Below are positions 16,056-24,801 of a DNA stretch of 64,000 bases, piece by piece; position 1 is the first letter of the stretch, and the number at the start of each line of letters is the position of its first letter. Under the pieces are notes generated by a model. That model searched no databases and was not told where the DNA came from. It saw nothing but the letters and a program-made list of their open reading frames with translations. This DNA comes from Moorella glycerini (GTDB taxonomy: Bacteria; Bacillota; DSM-521; Neomoorellales; Neomoorellaceae). A program made the translations under genes and the position numbers. Where the stretch lies: the NCBI RefSeq assembly GCF_009735625.1, contig NZ_CP046244.1, positions 1,674,001-1,738,000 on the forward strand, in the 5' to 3' direction.

Positions 16056-16765
16056 CCTTTTTTGAAATCCTGGCCGCCCTTGCCGTCATCGGCGGGGGCA
16101 TCTTCTGGTACCTGAGGAAGGTATGGTTTTATCGCGACCCGGTGCGGGTAGCGCCGCAAGAAGAAGGGGCCATCCTGGCCCCGGCCGACGGCAGGGTGGT
16201 CTATATCAAGCCCTTTCGTCATGGCGAAGTGGCAGCGGAAAAACTGGGCCGCTCTATTCCCATTGAAGAAATAATGAAGGCCCCGGGCCTTGGCGAGAGG
16301 GGCTGGATCGTGGGTATCTACATGTCGCCCCTGGACGTCCATTTTAACTACGCTCCCATTGATGCCCGGGTGGAGCATATGGTCCATACCCGGGCCAGGG
16401 TTAATTTGCCCATGGTCGACCTGTGGGAATATATCCGCCTCACCTATCTCCGGCGGGCGGTAGATCTCTTCAGCCATCGCTATCGCCTGGTAAATGAACG
16501 GTTGACCATTTTTTTAAGGGGCCGGGACATGCAGCTGGCCATGGTCGAGATTGCCGACAAGTTTGTCAATAAGATTAACTGTTTTATTTCTCCCGGCCAG
16601 GCCGTTACCCGGGGCCAGAAGGTTTCCTTTATCGAACGGGGTTCCCAGGTAGACCTGGTTATCTTCAGGGAGGATGTCGAGTTTGCCGTCCGGGTGGGCC
16701 AGCAGGTTTACGGCGCCCGGACGGTGGTGGCCCGTTACCGGCCGGCAGGCGGGGTAGAGCAGTGA
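16049..16765 (+). CDS. psd: Phosphatidylserine decarboxylase-like proenzyme
   Basis: About 238 residues: one N-terminal membrane helix, then the family blocks PADGRVVYI and IYMSPLDVHFNYAPIDARV. Near the C-terminus, ERGSQVDLVIF matches the GS(x)VD self-cleavage site of short-form decarboxylases, where the Ser becomes the pyruvoyl group. ATG at 16049 overlaps the previous stop. The enzyme would decarboxylate a phosphatidylserine-like lipid to an amine. Its place between a ligase and a DedA gene rather than next to pssA leaves room for another aminolipid substrate. Confidence 0.85.
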   Translation: MVTFFEILAALAVIGGGIFWYLRKVWFYRDPVRVAPQEEGAILAPADGRVVYIKPFRHGEVAAEKLGRSIPIEEIMKAPGLGERGWIVGIYMSPLDVHFNYAPIDARVEHMVHTRARVNLPMVDLWEYIRLTYLRRAVDLFSHRYRLVNERLTIFLRGRDMQLAMVEIADKFVNKINCFISPGQAVTRGQKVSFIERGSQVDLVIFREDVEFAVRVGQQVYGARTVVARYRPAGGVEQ

Positions 16766-17367
16766 CAGCCGTTCACGTCTATGTGGTCCTCTTTGGCCTG
16801 CTGGTCATCGAAGGCACAGGTGTGCCGGGTATCCCCTTTGAACCGGCCTTCCTGGCCGCCGGTTATTTAATTGAACGCGGGGAGATGAGCTTCTGGGGGG
16901 CAGTAGTGGTTGGGACCGCCGGCAATCTCCTGGGCAACTTGCTGGGCTACTGGCTGGGGGCCAGGCCGGGGCGTGGTCTAATCGAGCGTTTTTTCCACCG
17001 GGGCCTGGGTCAGGATGGCCTGGCCTCAGCCCGTTACTGGCTGGGCCGCTATGGAGCGGCAGTGATTATTTTCGCCCGCTGGTTCGGTCCCATCAGGACG
17101 CCGACCATCCTGGCGGCGGGAGTCCTGGGGATGGAGGCCGGCATTTATACCCTTTATTCAGCCCTGGGGGCCTTTACCTGGACCCTGGCCTGGCAGTATG
17201 CCAGCTGGAAGGGGGCCCATTATCTCCTCAGGTGGTGGCACTTTTATCGCCGGTACGCCACCTGGTGGATGGATATCCTGCTGATCCTGGTACTGCTGGC
17301 CATTACCGCCGGTTCTATCTATTATTGCTGGCGATGCCGGCGTATGGGAAGAAATGGAAAAAAATAG
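16762..17367 (+). CDS. DedA family membrane protein (VTT domain)
   Basis: The 201-residue protein has several membrane helices and typical DedA blocks: IPFEPAFLAAGYL, GTAGNLLGNLLGYWLG and the arginine-bearing IIFARWFGPIRTP. Some DedA proteins are lipid flippases (undecaprenyl phosphate, phosphatidylethanolamine). The GTG start overlaps the decarboxylase stop by four bases, so translation is coupled. In this operon it is the best candidate for moving the modified lipid across the membrane. That role is inferred. Confidence 0.85.
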   Translation: MTAVHVYVVLFGLLVIEGTGVPGIPFEPAFLAAGYLIERGEMSFWGAVVVGTAGNLLGNLLGYWLGARPGRGLIERFFHRGLGQDGLASARYWLGRYGAAVIIFARWFGPIRTPTILAAGVLGMEAGIYTLYSALGAFTWTLAWQYASWKGAHYLLRWWHFYRRYATWWMDILLILVLLAITAGSIYYCWRCRRMGRNGKK

Positions 17368-17368
17368 G

Positions 17369-17398
17369 TTGACAAATCCCTGCGCCTTATGATAGAAT
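17369..17398 (+). promoter_or_regulatory. Sigma-A-type promoter for the riboswitch transcript
   Basis: TTGACA at 17369-17374 and TAGAAT at 17393-17398 are separated by 18 nt, just upstream of the riboswitch. The -35 overlaps the end of the DedA gene. Confidence 0.7.
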
Positions 17399-17407
17399 GA
17401 TTTAGAA

Positions 17408-17556
17408 CAACTTAATAAAGCGGGCGCTGAATCCCTTTGGAAAGGGAACGGGGGAACCAATTTTTGGGGTGAATCCTTGTACAAGGTAGGGTTAGCTTTC
17501 GACCCGAACCCGGCAGCTAACTTCGTAAGCGTGGAAAGTGAAAGAGGTAGACTACC
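17408..17556 (+). ncRNA. c-di-AMP riboswitch (ydaO/yuaA class)
   Basis: The leader holds the conserved blocks of this class in order: TTAATAAAGCGGGCGCTGAA, GGGGGAACCAA, TTTTTGGGGTGAATCC, AGGTAGGG, CTTTCGACCCGAACCCGGCA and GCTAACTTCGTAAGCGT. The pseudo-symmetric pair of binding regions is intact. A terminator follows at once, so ligand binding should turn transcription off. It precedes glutamate 2,3-aminomutase with no other gene between. Confidence 0.93.
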
Positions 17557-17575
17557 CCTTTATTTTGGTGTGCAG

Positions 17576-17606
17576 AAAACCCCGGTTCAGGCCGGGGTCT
17601 TTATAT
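17576..17606 (+). terminator. Riboswitch expression-platform terminator
   Basis: ACCCCGG and CCGGGGT (17579-17585 and 17592-17598) form a stem with a 6-nt loop, followed by CTTTATATTATTTT. It lies between the aptamer and the gene's ribosome-binding site. Confidence 0.8.
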
Positions 17607-17639
17607 TATTTTATCCATCAGGAAAGGAGGCAGCCTGTT

Positions 17640-18923
17640 GTGAGTGTTTATCTAAACAAAGGGAGGCTGATGGGTAGAGAAGTCAAGCGGGAAATGGCCC
17701 TGCAAAGGGCAGCTGAGTTGAAGGCCAGGATTATTGATTACCTTGATGCTAAGGATGCCATTCCCAGTGGTTTGGAAGCAGCAGCGGAGATTGAAGCCAG
17801 CCGGCAGCGGATTATGGCTTATTTTGGTGCCAGGGAGGCCGACTGGGAAGACTGGCGCTGGCAATTGCAGCACCGGATTACCTCGGTTGACGTCCTGGAG
17901 GAATTAGTTCCCTTAACTGAAACGGAAAAGAAAGCCATCAAGAAGGTTGAGCGTACCTATCGCTGGGCTGTTTCGCCCTATTACCTTTCCCTCATGGGCA
18001 AGGATGCCGCCTGCCCCATCCGGCGCCAGGCCTTCCCCAGTGCCGCCGAGCTGGAGGATAATACCGGGGTACTTGACCCCATGGATGAAGAGTTAACGTC
18101 ACCGGCACCGGCCATTACCCGCCGTTATCCCGACCGCTTGATTATTAACGTCACCAACCAGTGTGCCATGTACTGCCGGCACTGCCAGCGGCGCCGCAAT
18201 ATTGGGGAAGTTGACCGGGGCCGCAGCCGCCGGGAGTTAGAGCAGGCCCTGGAGTATATCCGCCGCAATGAAGAAATCCGTGATGTCCTGATTACCGGCG
18301 GTGATGCCTTGATGCTGAGTGATGCCATGATCGACTGGTTGTTAACGGAACTGGATCATATCCCTCATGTGGAAATCAAACGCCTGGGTACCCGGGTGCC
18401 GGTTACTTTACCCCAGCGTGTTACGCCGGCATTGTGCCGGGTACTGGCCAAGCACCCGCCAATTTACCTCAATACCCAGTTTAACCACCCGCGGGAGGTT
18501 ACGGCGGCAGCGAAAGCGGCCTGCGACCGCCTGGTGCAGGCCGGGGTGGTCCTGGGGAACCAGGCGGTTTTATTAAAGGGCGTCAATAACCATCCCTTTA
18601 TTATGAGGAAGCTCAACCAGGAACTGTTGAAAATCCGGGTACGGCCCTATTATATCTTCCACGCCAAGCCGGTTAAAGGGACGACCCACTTTATCACTTC
18701 CATTGAGGAAGGCGTGGAAATAATGGAGAAGCTGCGCGGCTATACCTCCGGGCTGGCCGTACCTACCTATATAATCAACGCTCCCCACGGCCTGGGCAAG
18801 ACGCCCATCTTACCCCAGTATGTGCTGGCCCACAATGACAACCAGGTCATCCTGCGCACCTGGGAGAAGCGGACCGTTTTTTACCCCAACACCGCTAACG
18901 ACGAGCAACCGGCCGGGGCTTGA
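17640..18923 (+). CDS. eam: Glutamate 2,3-aminomutase (radical SAM/PLP enzyme)
   Basis: The enzyme interconverts L-glutamate and beta-glutamate. The 427-residue protein has the radical SAM cluster CAMYCRHC (C175, C179, C182) and the PLP lysine near HGLGKTP. Lysine 2,3-aminomutase uses two Asp residues to bind the substrate amine. Here these are Lys (FHAKPVKG, K343) and Asn (IINAPHG, N380), the substitutions reported for clostridial glutamate 2,3-aminomutase. GTG at 17640 has AAAGGAGG 9 nt upstream. ATG at 17670 is an alternative. Beta-glutamate is a compatible solute, which fits control by c-di-AMP. Confidence 0.85.
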   Translation: MSVYLNKGRLMGREVKREMALQRAAELKARIIDYLDAKDAIPSGLEAAAEIEASRQRIMAYFGAREADWEDWRWQLQHRITSVDVLEELVPLTETEKKAIKKVERTYRWAVSPYYLSLMGKDAACPIRRQAFPSAAELEDNTGVLDPMDEELTSPAPAITRRYPDRLIINVTNQCAMYCRHCQRRRNIGEVDRGRSRRELEQALEYIRRNEEIRDVLITGGDALMLSDAMIDWLLTELDHIPHVEIKRLGTRVPVTLPQRVTPALCRVLAKHPPIYLNTQFNHPREVTAAAKAACDRLVQAGVVLGNQAVLLKGVNNHPFIMRKLNQELLKIRVRPYYIFHAKPVKGTTHFITSIEEGVEIMEKLRGYTSGLAVPTYIINAPHGLGKTPILPQYVLAHNDNQVILRTWEKRTVFYPNTANDEQPAGA

Positions 18924-18971
18924 GTTTTCCGCGGCAGGATTTATGGCTGCCACGGGATAAAGCCTGTACTT

Positions 18972-18998
18972 AAGGGGTTGGCGTATGCCAATCCCTTC
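18972..18998. terminator. Hairpin between converging aminomutase and motB genes
   Basis: AAGGGGTTGGC and GCCAATCCCTT form an 11-bp stem with one G-T pair and a GTAT loop. It sits between a plus-strand gene ending at 18923 and a minus-strand gene ending at 19035. Flanking T-runs are weak. Confidence 0.5.
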
Positions 18999-19034
18999 CT
19001 CGTTTCCGGCCTCCCACCTCCCACTTCCCATCTC

Positions 19035-19793
19035 TCATTTGTGCGGCTCGGTGATATTATAGGCTTCCTTGAGGACGACAATATCGACGCGCCGGTTGCG
19101 GGCCATATCGCCTTCATTGTCATTGGGGGCCACGGGGCGATATTCACCGTAGCCCGTGGCCGACAGGCGCTCGGGATTGATGCCGGCATCGTTCATTAGA
19201 ACTTTGACGACATTAATGGCCCGCGCCGTCGACAGCTCCCAGTTGGAAGGGAAGAGGGGAGTATGGATGGGTAAATTATCGGTATGGCCTTCTACCCGCA
19301 GGTAATTGGGGAGTCTGGCCAGGGCCTGGCCCACCTGCCGGATGAGGGCGTGAGCCGCTGGAGTTAGCTCGGCGGACCCCTTGGGAAAAAGGATGGCATC
19401 GGCCATGCTGACCACCAGGCCCCGCTCCTCGGTTTTTAAAGTTACCTGGTCCTGGAGGCCTTCCTGCTGGATATATTGCTGCAGTTCAACCTTGACCCTG
19501 GCCAGTTCTGTTCCTTCGACGCTCTGTCCTTCCGTACCCTGCCCGCCTGGCGCAGGAGCTACACCGGGAACGAGGGAGGGCAGGCCCCCGGCCTCAAACA
19601 GGCCCGGGGCCGGTGACCCTATGAAAGCCTGGGCCAGGGAACTGGCCAGGGCAGCCATTTTTTGAGCATTGATGTTACTGATGGAGTACATAACCACGAA
19701 AAAGATCATCAGCAAGGTAATCAAGTCAGAATAGGTTAAGAGCCAGCGCTCTTTATTATCATGACTAACCTTTTCGGCCTGGCGCCTGGGCAC
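19035..19793 (-). CDS. motB: Flagellar motor stator protein MotB
   Basis: The 252-residue protein has a short cytoplasmic N-terminus, one membrane helix with the proton-channel Asp (TYSDLITLLMIFFVVMY), a plug/linker region and a C-terminal OmpA-like peptidoglycan-binding domain (VEGHTDNLPI, NWELSTARA, GYGEYRPVAPN, RNRRVDIVV). It overlaps the end of motA by 29 nt, so the two are coupled. The Asp is followed by Leu as in proton-driven MotB. Sodium coupling cannot be ruled out from sequence alone. Confidence 0.93.
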   Translation of the reverse strand: MPRRQAEKVSHDNKERWLLTYSDLITLLMIFFVVMYSISNINAQKMAALASSLAQAFIGSPAPGLFEAGGLPSLVPGVAPAPGGQGTEGQSVEGTELARVKVELQQYIQQEGLQDQVTLKTEERGLVVSMADAILFPKGSAELTPAAHALIRQVGQALARLPNYLRVEGHTDNLPIHTPLFPSNWELSTARAINVVKVLMNDAGINPERLSATGYGEYRPVAPNDNEGDMARNRRVDIVVLKEAYNITEPHK

Positions 19794-20586
19794 CGGCGGC
19801 CACCCCCTTTGCTGTCGTCTCGCCCAGGATGGCCCGCTGTTTATCCGGAGACAGGAAAGCCATCAGGGTACTGCGGATCAGGGTGGGGTTCCTGCCGGCC
19901 TGGAGGGCCAGGACACCCTCTAGGATCATCTCCTGGTAGATGCGCTCCCTGTTAGCTTTATTCTTGAGCTTGGCGGCAATAGGCAGCCACAGGAGGTTGG
20001 CGGAAGAGACGCCGTAGAGGGTGGCGATAAAGGCCATGGCTATGGAAGGCCCCAGCTTTTCCGGGGAACTGAGATTGCTGAGGACGTGGACCAGGCCCAT
20101 GACGGTGCCAATAATGCCCATGGTGGGGGCATAACCGCCGGCGGCTTCAAAAATGCTGATGCCGGTGGCATGGCGCGTTTCGGCGGCGTAAATATGCTGT
20201 TCCAGGACATTGCGGGTCTGTTCGGGGTCGGTGCCGTCCACCACCAGCTGCAGGGCGGATCTTAGGAAGGCGTCATGGATGGTGTCCAGTTCCTTCTCCA
20301 GCCGGACAAAACCCTCCCTCCGGGCCATAATGGCGTAATTAACGATGGTTTCAATGGTCTGGTTTAAGTCAAAGGGCTTTTCCCGGAAGGCGATTTTCAG
20401 TAAACGCGGGACGTTAAGGATTTCTTCCCGGCTGAAGCCAATCATGGTGGCACCGATGGTGCCGCCGAAAACGATCATGGCTGCCGTAACGGCCAGCAGG
20501 GCGCCTGGCTCGCCCCCTTCCAGGATAAAGGCGGCAATCAAGGAACCAAAGCCGATAATTAAGCCCAGGATGACATTAAGATCCAA
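19765..20586 (-). CDS. motA: Flagellar motor stator protein MotA
   Basis: The 274-residue protein has four membrane helices and a large cytoplasmic loop with the charged face that contacts FliG. The last two helices carry the family Pro/Gly block (GGYAPTMGIIGTVMGLVHVL). The open frame extends to 20619. TTG at 20586 is preferred because GAGGAAAGGTGG lies just before it and the product then starts MDLNVILGL, as MotA proteins usually do. Downstream motB completes the stator. No other flagellar genes are in the window. Confidence 0.92.
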   Translation of the reverse strand: MDLNVILGLIIGFGSLIAAFILEGGEPGALLAVTAAMIVFGGTIGATMIGFSREEILNVPRLLKIAFREKPFDLNQTIETIVNYAIMARREGFVRLEKELDTIHDAFLRSALQLVVDGTDPEQTRNVLEQHIYAAETRHATGISIFEAAGGYAPTMGIIGTVMGLVHVLSNLSSPEKLGPSIAMAFIATLYGVSSANLLWLPIAAKLKNKANRERIYQEMILEGVLALQAGRNPTLIRSTLMAFLSPDKQRAILGETTAKGVAAGAQAPGRKG

Positions 20587-20754
20587 ATAAACATACCACC
20601 TTTCCTCACACCGGACCATGATTTACCAGAATCTCTAGCAATATTCGGCATGAAACAACAGAATCCTTGTCCATTGACCATTAAATTTTCCTGTGGTAGG
20701 ATTAAGATTAGGTTAAATATAAACCAATGTAATTATCAGGAAGGAAGAGAAAAA

Positions 20755-21978
20755 ATGAATGATCTGTTAATCAGGCGTGCGCGGCTCATGGATGAGCCGG
20801 GGACTGTGGATGTAGCCATTAAGGACGGGTATATTGTTGCCGCCGGGGGAGGGGTGGCCGGTTCGGCCCGGCAAATGGTAGATGCGGCAGGAAGACTCCT
20901 GATACCGGCCTTTGTCGATGCCCACACCCACCTGGACAAGGCCCTGACGGCGCCCCAGGAAGGCGCAGGCTCCCTGGCAGAGGCCGTTGAGGATTTCCAG
21001 CGGCGCAGCCGGAATATGGATAAAAACGATTTTATCGATCGCGGGCGCCGGGTGCTCTTAATGGCCCTGCGCCACGGCACGACAGTCATGCGCACCCATA
21101 TTACCGTTAACGAAAGCCTGGGACTGCGGGCTGTAGAAGCTGCTTTGACCCTTAAAGAAGAATTCGCCGGTAAAGTCGACCTCCAGGTATTTGCCATGGG
21201 CAGCGGTCTGGAACCGGCACCGACACCCCCTTTGCAGGAGCTTTTCGAAGAGGCCCTGCGCCTGGGGGTGGACGGCCTGGGCGGTGCCCCCCACCTGTCC
21301 GAAAGGATGCAGGAATGGGTAGATTATATCTTTGACCTGGCCGCGCGCTATAATGTCTTGATTGATTTCCACGTTGATGAGACTGACGCCCCTTCGGTTG
21401 CCTCCCTGGAGTATATAGCGGCTAAAACCATCCAGACCGGCTTCCAGGGCCGGGTAGTGGCCGGTCACTGCTGCGGCTTGGCGGCTGTGGACGAAGAGAA
21501 GGCCAGCCGGACCATTGCCGCCGTGAAAGAGGCAGGCATTAGCGTTATTACTTTACCGTCCTGCAATCTCTATCTCATGGGCCGCCGGGATAAGGGCCTG
21601 GTCCGGCGGGGGGTCACCAGGGTCCGGGAACTCCAGGCAGCGGGAGTAAATGTAGCCTATGCTTCCGACAACATCCGCGATGCCTTCCGCCCCTTTGGTA
21701 ACGCCAATATGCTGGAGGAGGCCCTGATAACCGCCCAGGTACTGCAAATGGGAACGCCCCTGGAGCTCAAAAACGTCATAAAAATGGGCACCTATAACGC
21801 CGCGGCCGCCATTGGACTTAAAGCTTACGGTGTTAAAGCCGGTAACCGGGCCGACCTGGTTCTCCTGGATGCTACCAGCCCGGCTGAAGCTATCATCGGG
21901 CAGGCTGAAAAGGTCTGTGTCATTAAGGGCGGCCGGGTAGCTGTGCGCAACGACAAAAAAAGCGACATCATTATTTAG
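20755..21978 (+). CDS. Cytosine-deaminase-like amidohydrolase (CodA/AtzC family)
   Basis: This 407-residue metal-dependent hydrolase has HTHLDK near the start, HVDETD, a GHC motif and SDNIRDAFRPFGN. The last is characteristic of the cytosine deaminase/N-isopropylammelide hydrolase group. ATG at 20755 has AGGAAGGAAG upstream. The earlier in-frame ATG at 20650 does not. Adenine deaminase lies nearby on the other strand, so purine/pyrimidine salvage is a sensible guess. Substrate range in this family is broad and cannot be read from sequence. Confidence 0.82.
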   Translation: MNDLLIRRARLMDEPGTVDVAIKDGYIVAAGGGVAGSARQMVDAAGRLLIPAFVDAHTHLDKALTAPQEGAGSLAEAVEDFQRRSRNMDKNDFIDRGRRVLLMALRHGTTVMRTHITVNESLGLRAVEAALTLKEEFAGKVDLQVFAMGSGLEPAPTPPLQELFEEALRLGVDGLGGAPHLSERMQEWVDYIFDLAARYNVLIDFHVDETDAPSVASLEYIAAKTIQTGFQGRVVAGHCCGLAAVDEEKASRTIAAVKEAGISVITLPSCNLYLMGRRDKGLVRRGVTRVRELQAAGVNVAYASDNIRDAFRPFGNANMLEEALITAQVLQMGTPLELKNVIKMGTYNAAAAIGLKAYGVKAGNRADLVLLDATSPAEAIIGQAEKVCVIKGGRVAVRNDKKSDIII

Positions 21979-22051
21979 CGGTTGCGTAAGGGAAAAGCAA
22001 CGGTTATACTACAAGTAGCAAGCACCATTTTTTTACTGTGGAGGAATGAAC

Positions 22052-22822
22052 TTGTTAGTAGATCTCAACCCAATTGCCTTTCAGCTGGGACCTATAGCGG
22101 TGCGCTGGTACGGCATCTTTATGGCCCTCTCTTTCCTGGTAGGTTCCTGGTACCTGTACCGGGAGGGCCTGAGGCGGGGCCTGGAAGAAGACTTCCTCCT
22201 CAACCTGGCCATTATTGTCATTATCTCCGGCGTTATCGGGGCACGGTTGATGTTTGTCCTGGCCAATTACCCCACCTGGTTCCTGACGGACCGTATCCAG
22301 ATTATTAAAATCTATGAAGGTGGCCTTTCCTGGCACGGTGGCCTTCTGGGAGGCTTCCTGGCCGGCTGGCTTTATGCCCGCTGGAAAAGAATTGATGTCA
22401 ACCAGCTGGCGGACCTGGTGGTGCCGGGCCTGGCCTTCGGCTATTTCCTGGTGCGTATCGCCAACATCTTTAATCAGGAAGTATTGGGCCGGCCCACGGA
22501 TTTCTGGTTTGGCCGCTGGCCGGCCCAGGTCATCGGTTCGGCCATTGGCCTGCTTCTCCTGGCCCGTTATTTTTACGTCCAGAGCAAAAATCCACCCCAT
22601 GGCTACCAGTTCTGGTCCTTTATCTTCTATCACCAGGTTTTACGGGCCGTTATCGAGGAAACAGTACGGGATAACCCGCTGGATGTGTGGGGTTATATTG
22701 TTCCCCACTGGGGCCTGGGCTTCTTTACCCTGACCCAGCTTACCACCCCTCCCGTCCTGCTCCTGGCTTATTACTTCATGTGGCGCTCGCGCCGGGCCGC
22801 CAGGGTCAGGTATCGCAGTTGA
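22052..22822 (+). CDS. lgt: Prolipoprotein diacylglyceryl transferase
   Basis: Lgt moves diacylglycerol from phosphatidylglycerol to the lipobox Cys of prelipoproteins. The ~256-residue membrane protein has the block YEGGLSWHGGLLGG and the downstream VRIANIFNQEVLGRPTD. The second normally reads RIGNFxNxE-xxGRPTD, so Gly is Ala here. GGAGG ends only 1 nt before ATG 22046, so TTG at 22052, at normal spacing, is the better start. Lipobox proteins elsewhere in the window (two PstS copies and the ABC binding protein) are likely clients. Confidence 0.92.
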   Translation: MLVDLNPIAFQLGPIAVRWYGIFMALSFLVGSWYLYREGLRRGLEEDFLLNLAIIVIISGVIGARLMFVLANYPTWFLTDRIQIIKIYEGGLSWHGGLLGGFLAGWLYARWKRIDVNQLADLVVPGLAFGYFLVRIANIFNQEVLGRPTDFWFGRWPAQVIGSAIGLLLLARYFYVQSKNPPHGYQFWSFIFYHQVLRAVIEETVRDNPLDVWGYIVPHWGLGFFTLTQLTTPPVLLLAYYFMWRSRRAARVRYRS

Positions 22823-22893
22823 AGGCAGCCGGCGGCAGGGGCTATCTTTCTTAAGGAGCAAGGCAATTTCTGGGCGGTCACTGCCGCTATATA

Positions 22894-22930
22894 AAGCCCC
22901 CGGTCTTGCAAACCGGGGGCTTAGTATTTT
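22894..22930. terminator. Bidirectional terminator between lgt and adenine deaminase
   Basis: AAGCCCCCGGT and ACCGGGGGCTT form an 11-bp stem with a 7-nt loop, followed by AGTATTTTT on the plus strand. The minus-strand gene ends at 22930. Confidence 0.8.
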
Positions 22931-24720
22931 TAACCGGCAATCAGGTCTACAAAGTCAAAGCGCAGTGTGTCTACCAGGCCGCGGTTGGTGAGGCGCAATT
23001 CCGGCAGCACCGGCAGGGAGAGGAGGGCCATGGTCATAAAGGGCGATACCAGCCGGCAGCCCAGCTCCTGCCAGGCCCGCTGGACGGCAGCAACCTGCCC
23101 GGCGACTTCTTCCACCGGCCGGTCCGACATGAGGCCGGCTATGGGCAGGGGCAGGAGGGCCAGGACCCTGCCGTCCCGGACGGCTACCATACCACCGCCG
23201 CATTGGGCCAGGGTATTACCGGCCAGGGCCATGTCGGCGTCGTTCATGCCGACAATGAGGAGATTGTGACTGTCGTGGGCGACTGTCGAAGCGACGGCTC
23301 CGCCCTGAAAGCCGAAGCCCCGGACAAAGCCCAGGCCAATGCGGCCATTGCCGCCGTGACGCTCCACGACGGCTACTTTAGCCAGGTCCCCGGCGGTGGT
23401 GGCCTTCAGCTGCCCGTCAACAACCGGCATGGTGGTGATGACGTGGCGGGTAATGACATTAGCCTCAATAATTTCCATCACCCGGACCTGGACCTGGCTC
23501 CTGCCTGCCGGGGCTGCCAGGCGGAAGTGGGCAGCCGCCAGGGGTTCCTTTAAGTGGACCGAATGACGCACCCGGTCAGGATAAGTGACGGCAGGGAGGT
23601 CAATTAACATCCGGCCGTCGGCAGCGACCACCCGGCCGTCGACCATGACCTTATCCACCTCCACGCCGGCCAGGTCCTTCAGGAAGAGGATATCGGCAAA
23701 GCGGCCGGGAGCAATGGCCCCCAGGTCCTGGGCGACACCAAAGCATTCGGCGGTATTAATAGTTACTGCCTGGATGGCCCGGACAGGATCCAGCCCTTCC
23801 TCTATGGCCCGTCGCACCACATGGTTTAAGTGCCCGGCCGAAAGCAGGGTTTCCGGGTGGGTATCATCGCTGACCAGGACGGCGCGGCGGCTGTCGATCC
23901 TGGTTTCCGTCAGGCTTTTAATCGTAGCCTTAATATCATGCCAGGCCGACCCTTCCCGCATCATGGCGTACATGCCCAGGCGCAGCCGGTTCAGGGCGTC
24001 TTCCCTGCAGGTAGATTCGTGGCAGGAGGAGATGCCGGCGGCAGTATAGGCGGCCAGACGCTGGAAATCACCCGGCAGGGCGAAGTGACCGGTAACGGGT
24101 TTGCTAGCCTTTAAGGTAGCCTCCAGTTCGCCGTGCACACCGGGATCGCCGGCCAGGACGCCGGGGAAGTTCATCATTTCCCCCAGGCCACAGATCCCGG
24201 GCCACCCCATGGCGCTGGCTACTTCCGCCGGGCCGAAGACGGCACCGGCATCCTCGAAGCCCGGGGCAGCGGGGACACAGGAGGGCATGGTGGCGAAAAC
24301 CTTTAAGGGGAGGTCGCGGCCTTCGTTTACCATTAACTTTACCCCTTCCAGCCCCAGGACATTGGCGATCTCATGGGGGTCCATGAATATCGCCGTTGTG
24401 CCGCCGGGAAGGACGGCCCGGGCAAACTGGGTTACCGTCACCATGCTGCTTTCCACATGAACATGGCCGTCCATAAAACCGGGACAGAGGTAGTAACCGG
24501 AGGCATCGATTATCTCCGTTGCCGGGCCGATGCTCCGGCTGACCTCACCGACGCTGGCTATCCGGCCATCCTTAATGGCAATATCCCAGGGCAGGATCTC
24601 GCCCGTAAAGACATTGACTACTTTACCGTTCTTAATGACGGTATCGGCCGGGATTTTTCCGGTAGCTGCAGCCACCAGTTCCCGGGTGACTTCAGCCAGG
24701 GGACGCCTGGAAGGGAACAC
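22930..24720 (-). CDS. ade: Adenine deaminase
   Basis: The 596-residue protein matches the AdeC-type deaminases (adenine to hypoxanthine plus ammonia) in length and motifs: GFMDGHVHVESS for metal binding, MDPHEIANVLG, VTGHFALPGD, VSDDTHPETLL and the C-terminal THDSHNLL-like block (VAHDSHNLLIVG). GTG at 24720 has AAGGAG 10 nt upstream. It would feed salvage of purines. Its own promoter must lie in the AT-rich ~80 nt upstream. Confidence 0.93.
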   Translation of the reverse strand: MFPSRRPLAEVTRELVAAATGKIPADTVIKNGKVVNVFTGEILPWDIAIKDGRIASVGEVSRSIGPATEIIDASGYYLCPGFMDGHVHVESSMVTVTQFARAVLPGGTTAIFMDPHEIANVLGLEGVKLMVNEGRDLPLKVFATMPSCVPAAPGFEDAGAVFGPAEVASAMGWPGICGLGEMMNFPGVLAGDPGVHGELEATLKASKPVTGHFALPGDFQRLAAYTAAGISSCHESTCREDALNRLRLGMYAMMREGSAWHDIKATIKSLTETRIDSRRAVLVSDDTHPETLLSAGHLNHVVRRAIEEGLDPVRAIQAVTINTAECFGVAQDLGAIAPGRFADILFLKDLAGVEVDKVMVDGRVVAADGRMLIDLPAVTYPDRVRHSVHLKEPLAAAHFRLAAPAGRSQVQVRVMEIIEANVITRHVITTMPVVDGQLKATTAGDLAKVAVVERHGGNGRIGLGFVRGFGFQGGAVASTVAHDSHNLLIVGMNDADMALAGNTLAQCGGGMVAVRDGRVLALLPLPIAGLMSDRPVEEVAGQVAAVQRAWQELGCRLVSPFMTMALLSLPVLPELRLTNRGLVDTLRFDFVDLIAG

Positions 24721-24801
24721 TGACAGCCATCTCCTTTATTCAGGATTTACTTCCAGTATAAAACTATACTGAAATAATAGCAAGATTTATATGACAACAC
24801 T

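Noticed and set aside
17538-17639. N-terminal extension of the aminomutase
   Set aside because: The codons overlap the riboswitch and terminator. GTG at 17640 has a strong site.
17640-18923. Lysine 2,3-aminomutase annotation
   Set aside because: Both lysine-binding Asp positions are replaced by the Lys and Asn typical of the glutamate enzyme.
22906-24723. Plus-strand frames opposite adenine deaminase
   Set aside because: They are antisense shadows of a well-conserved gene.
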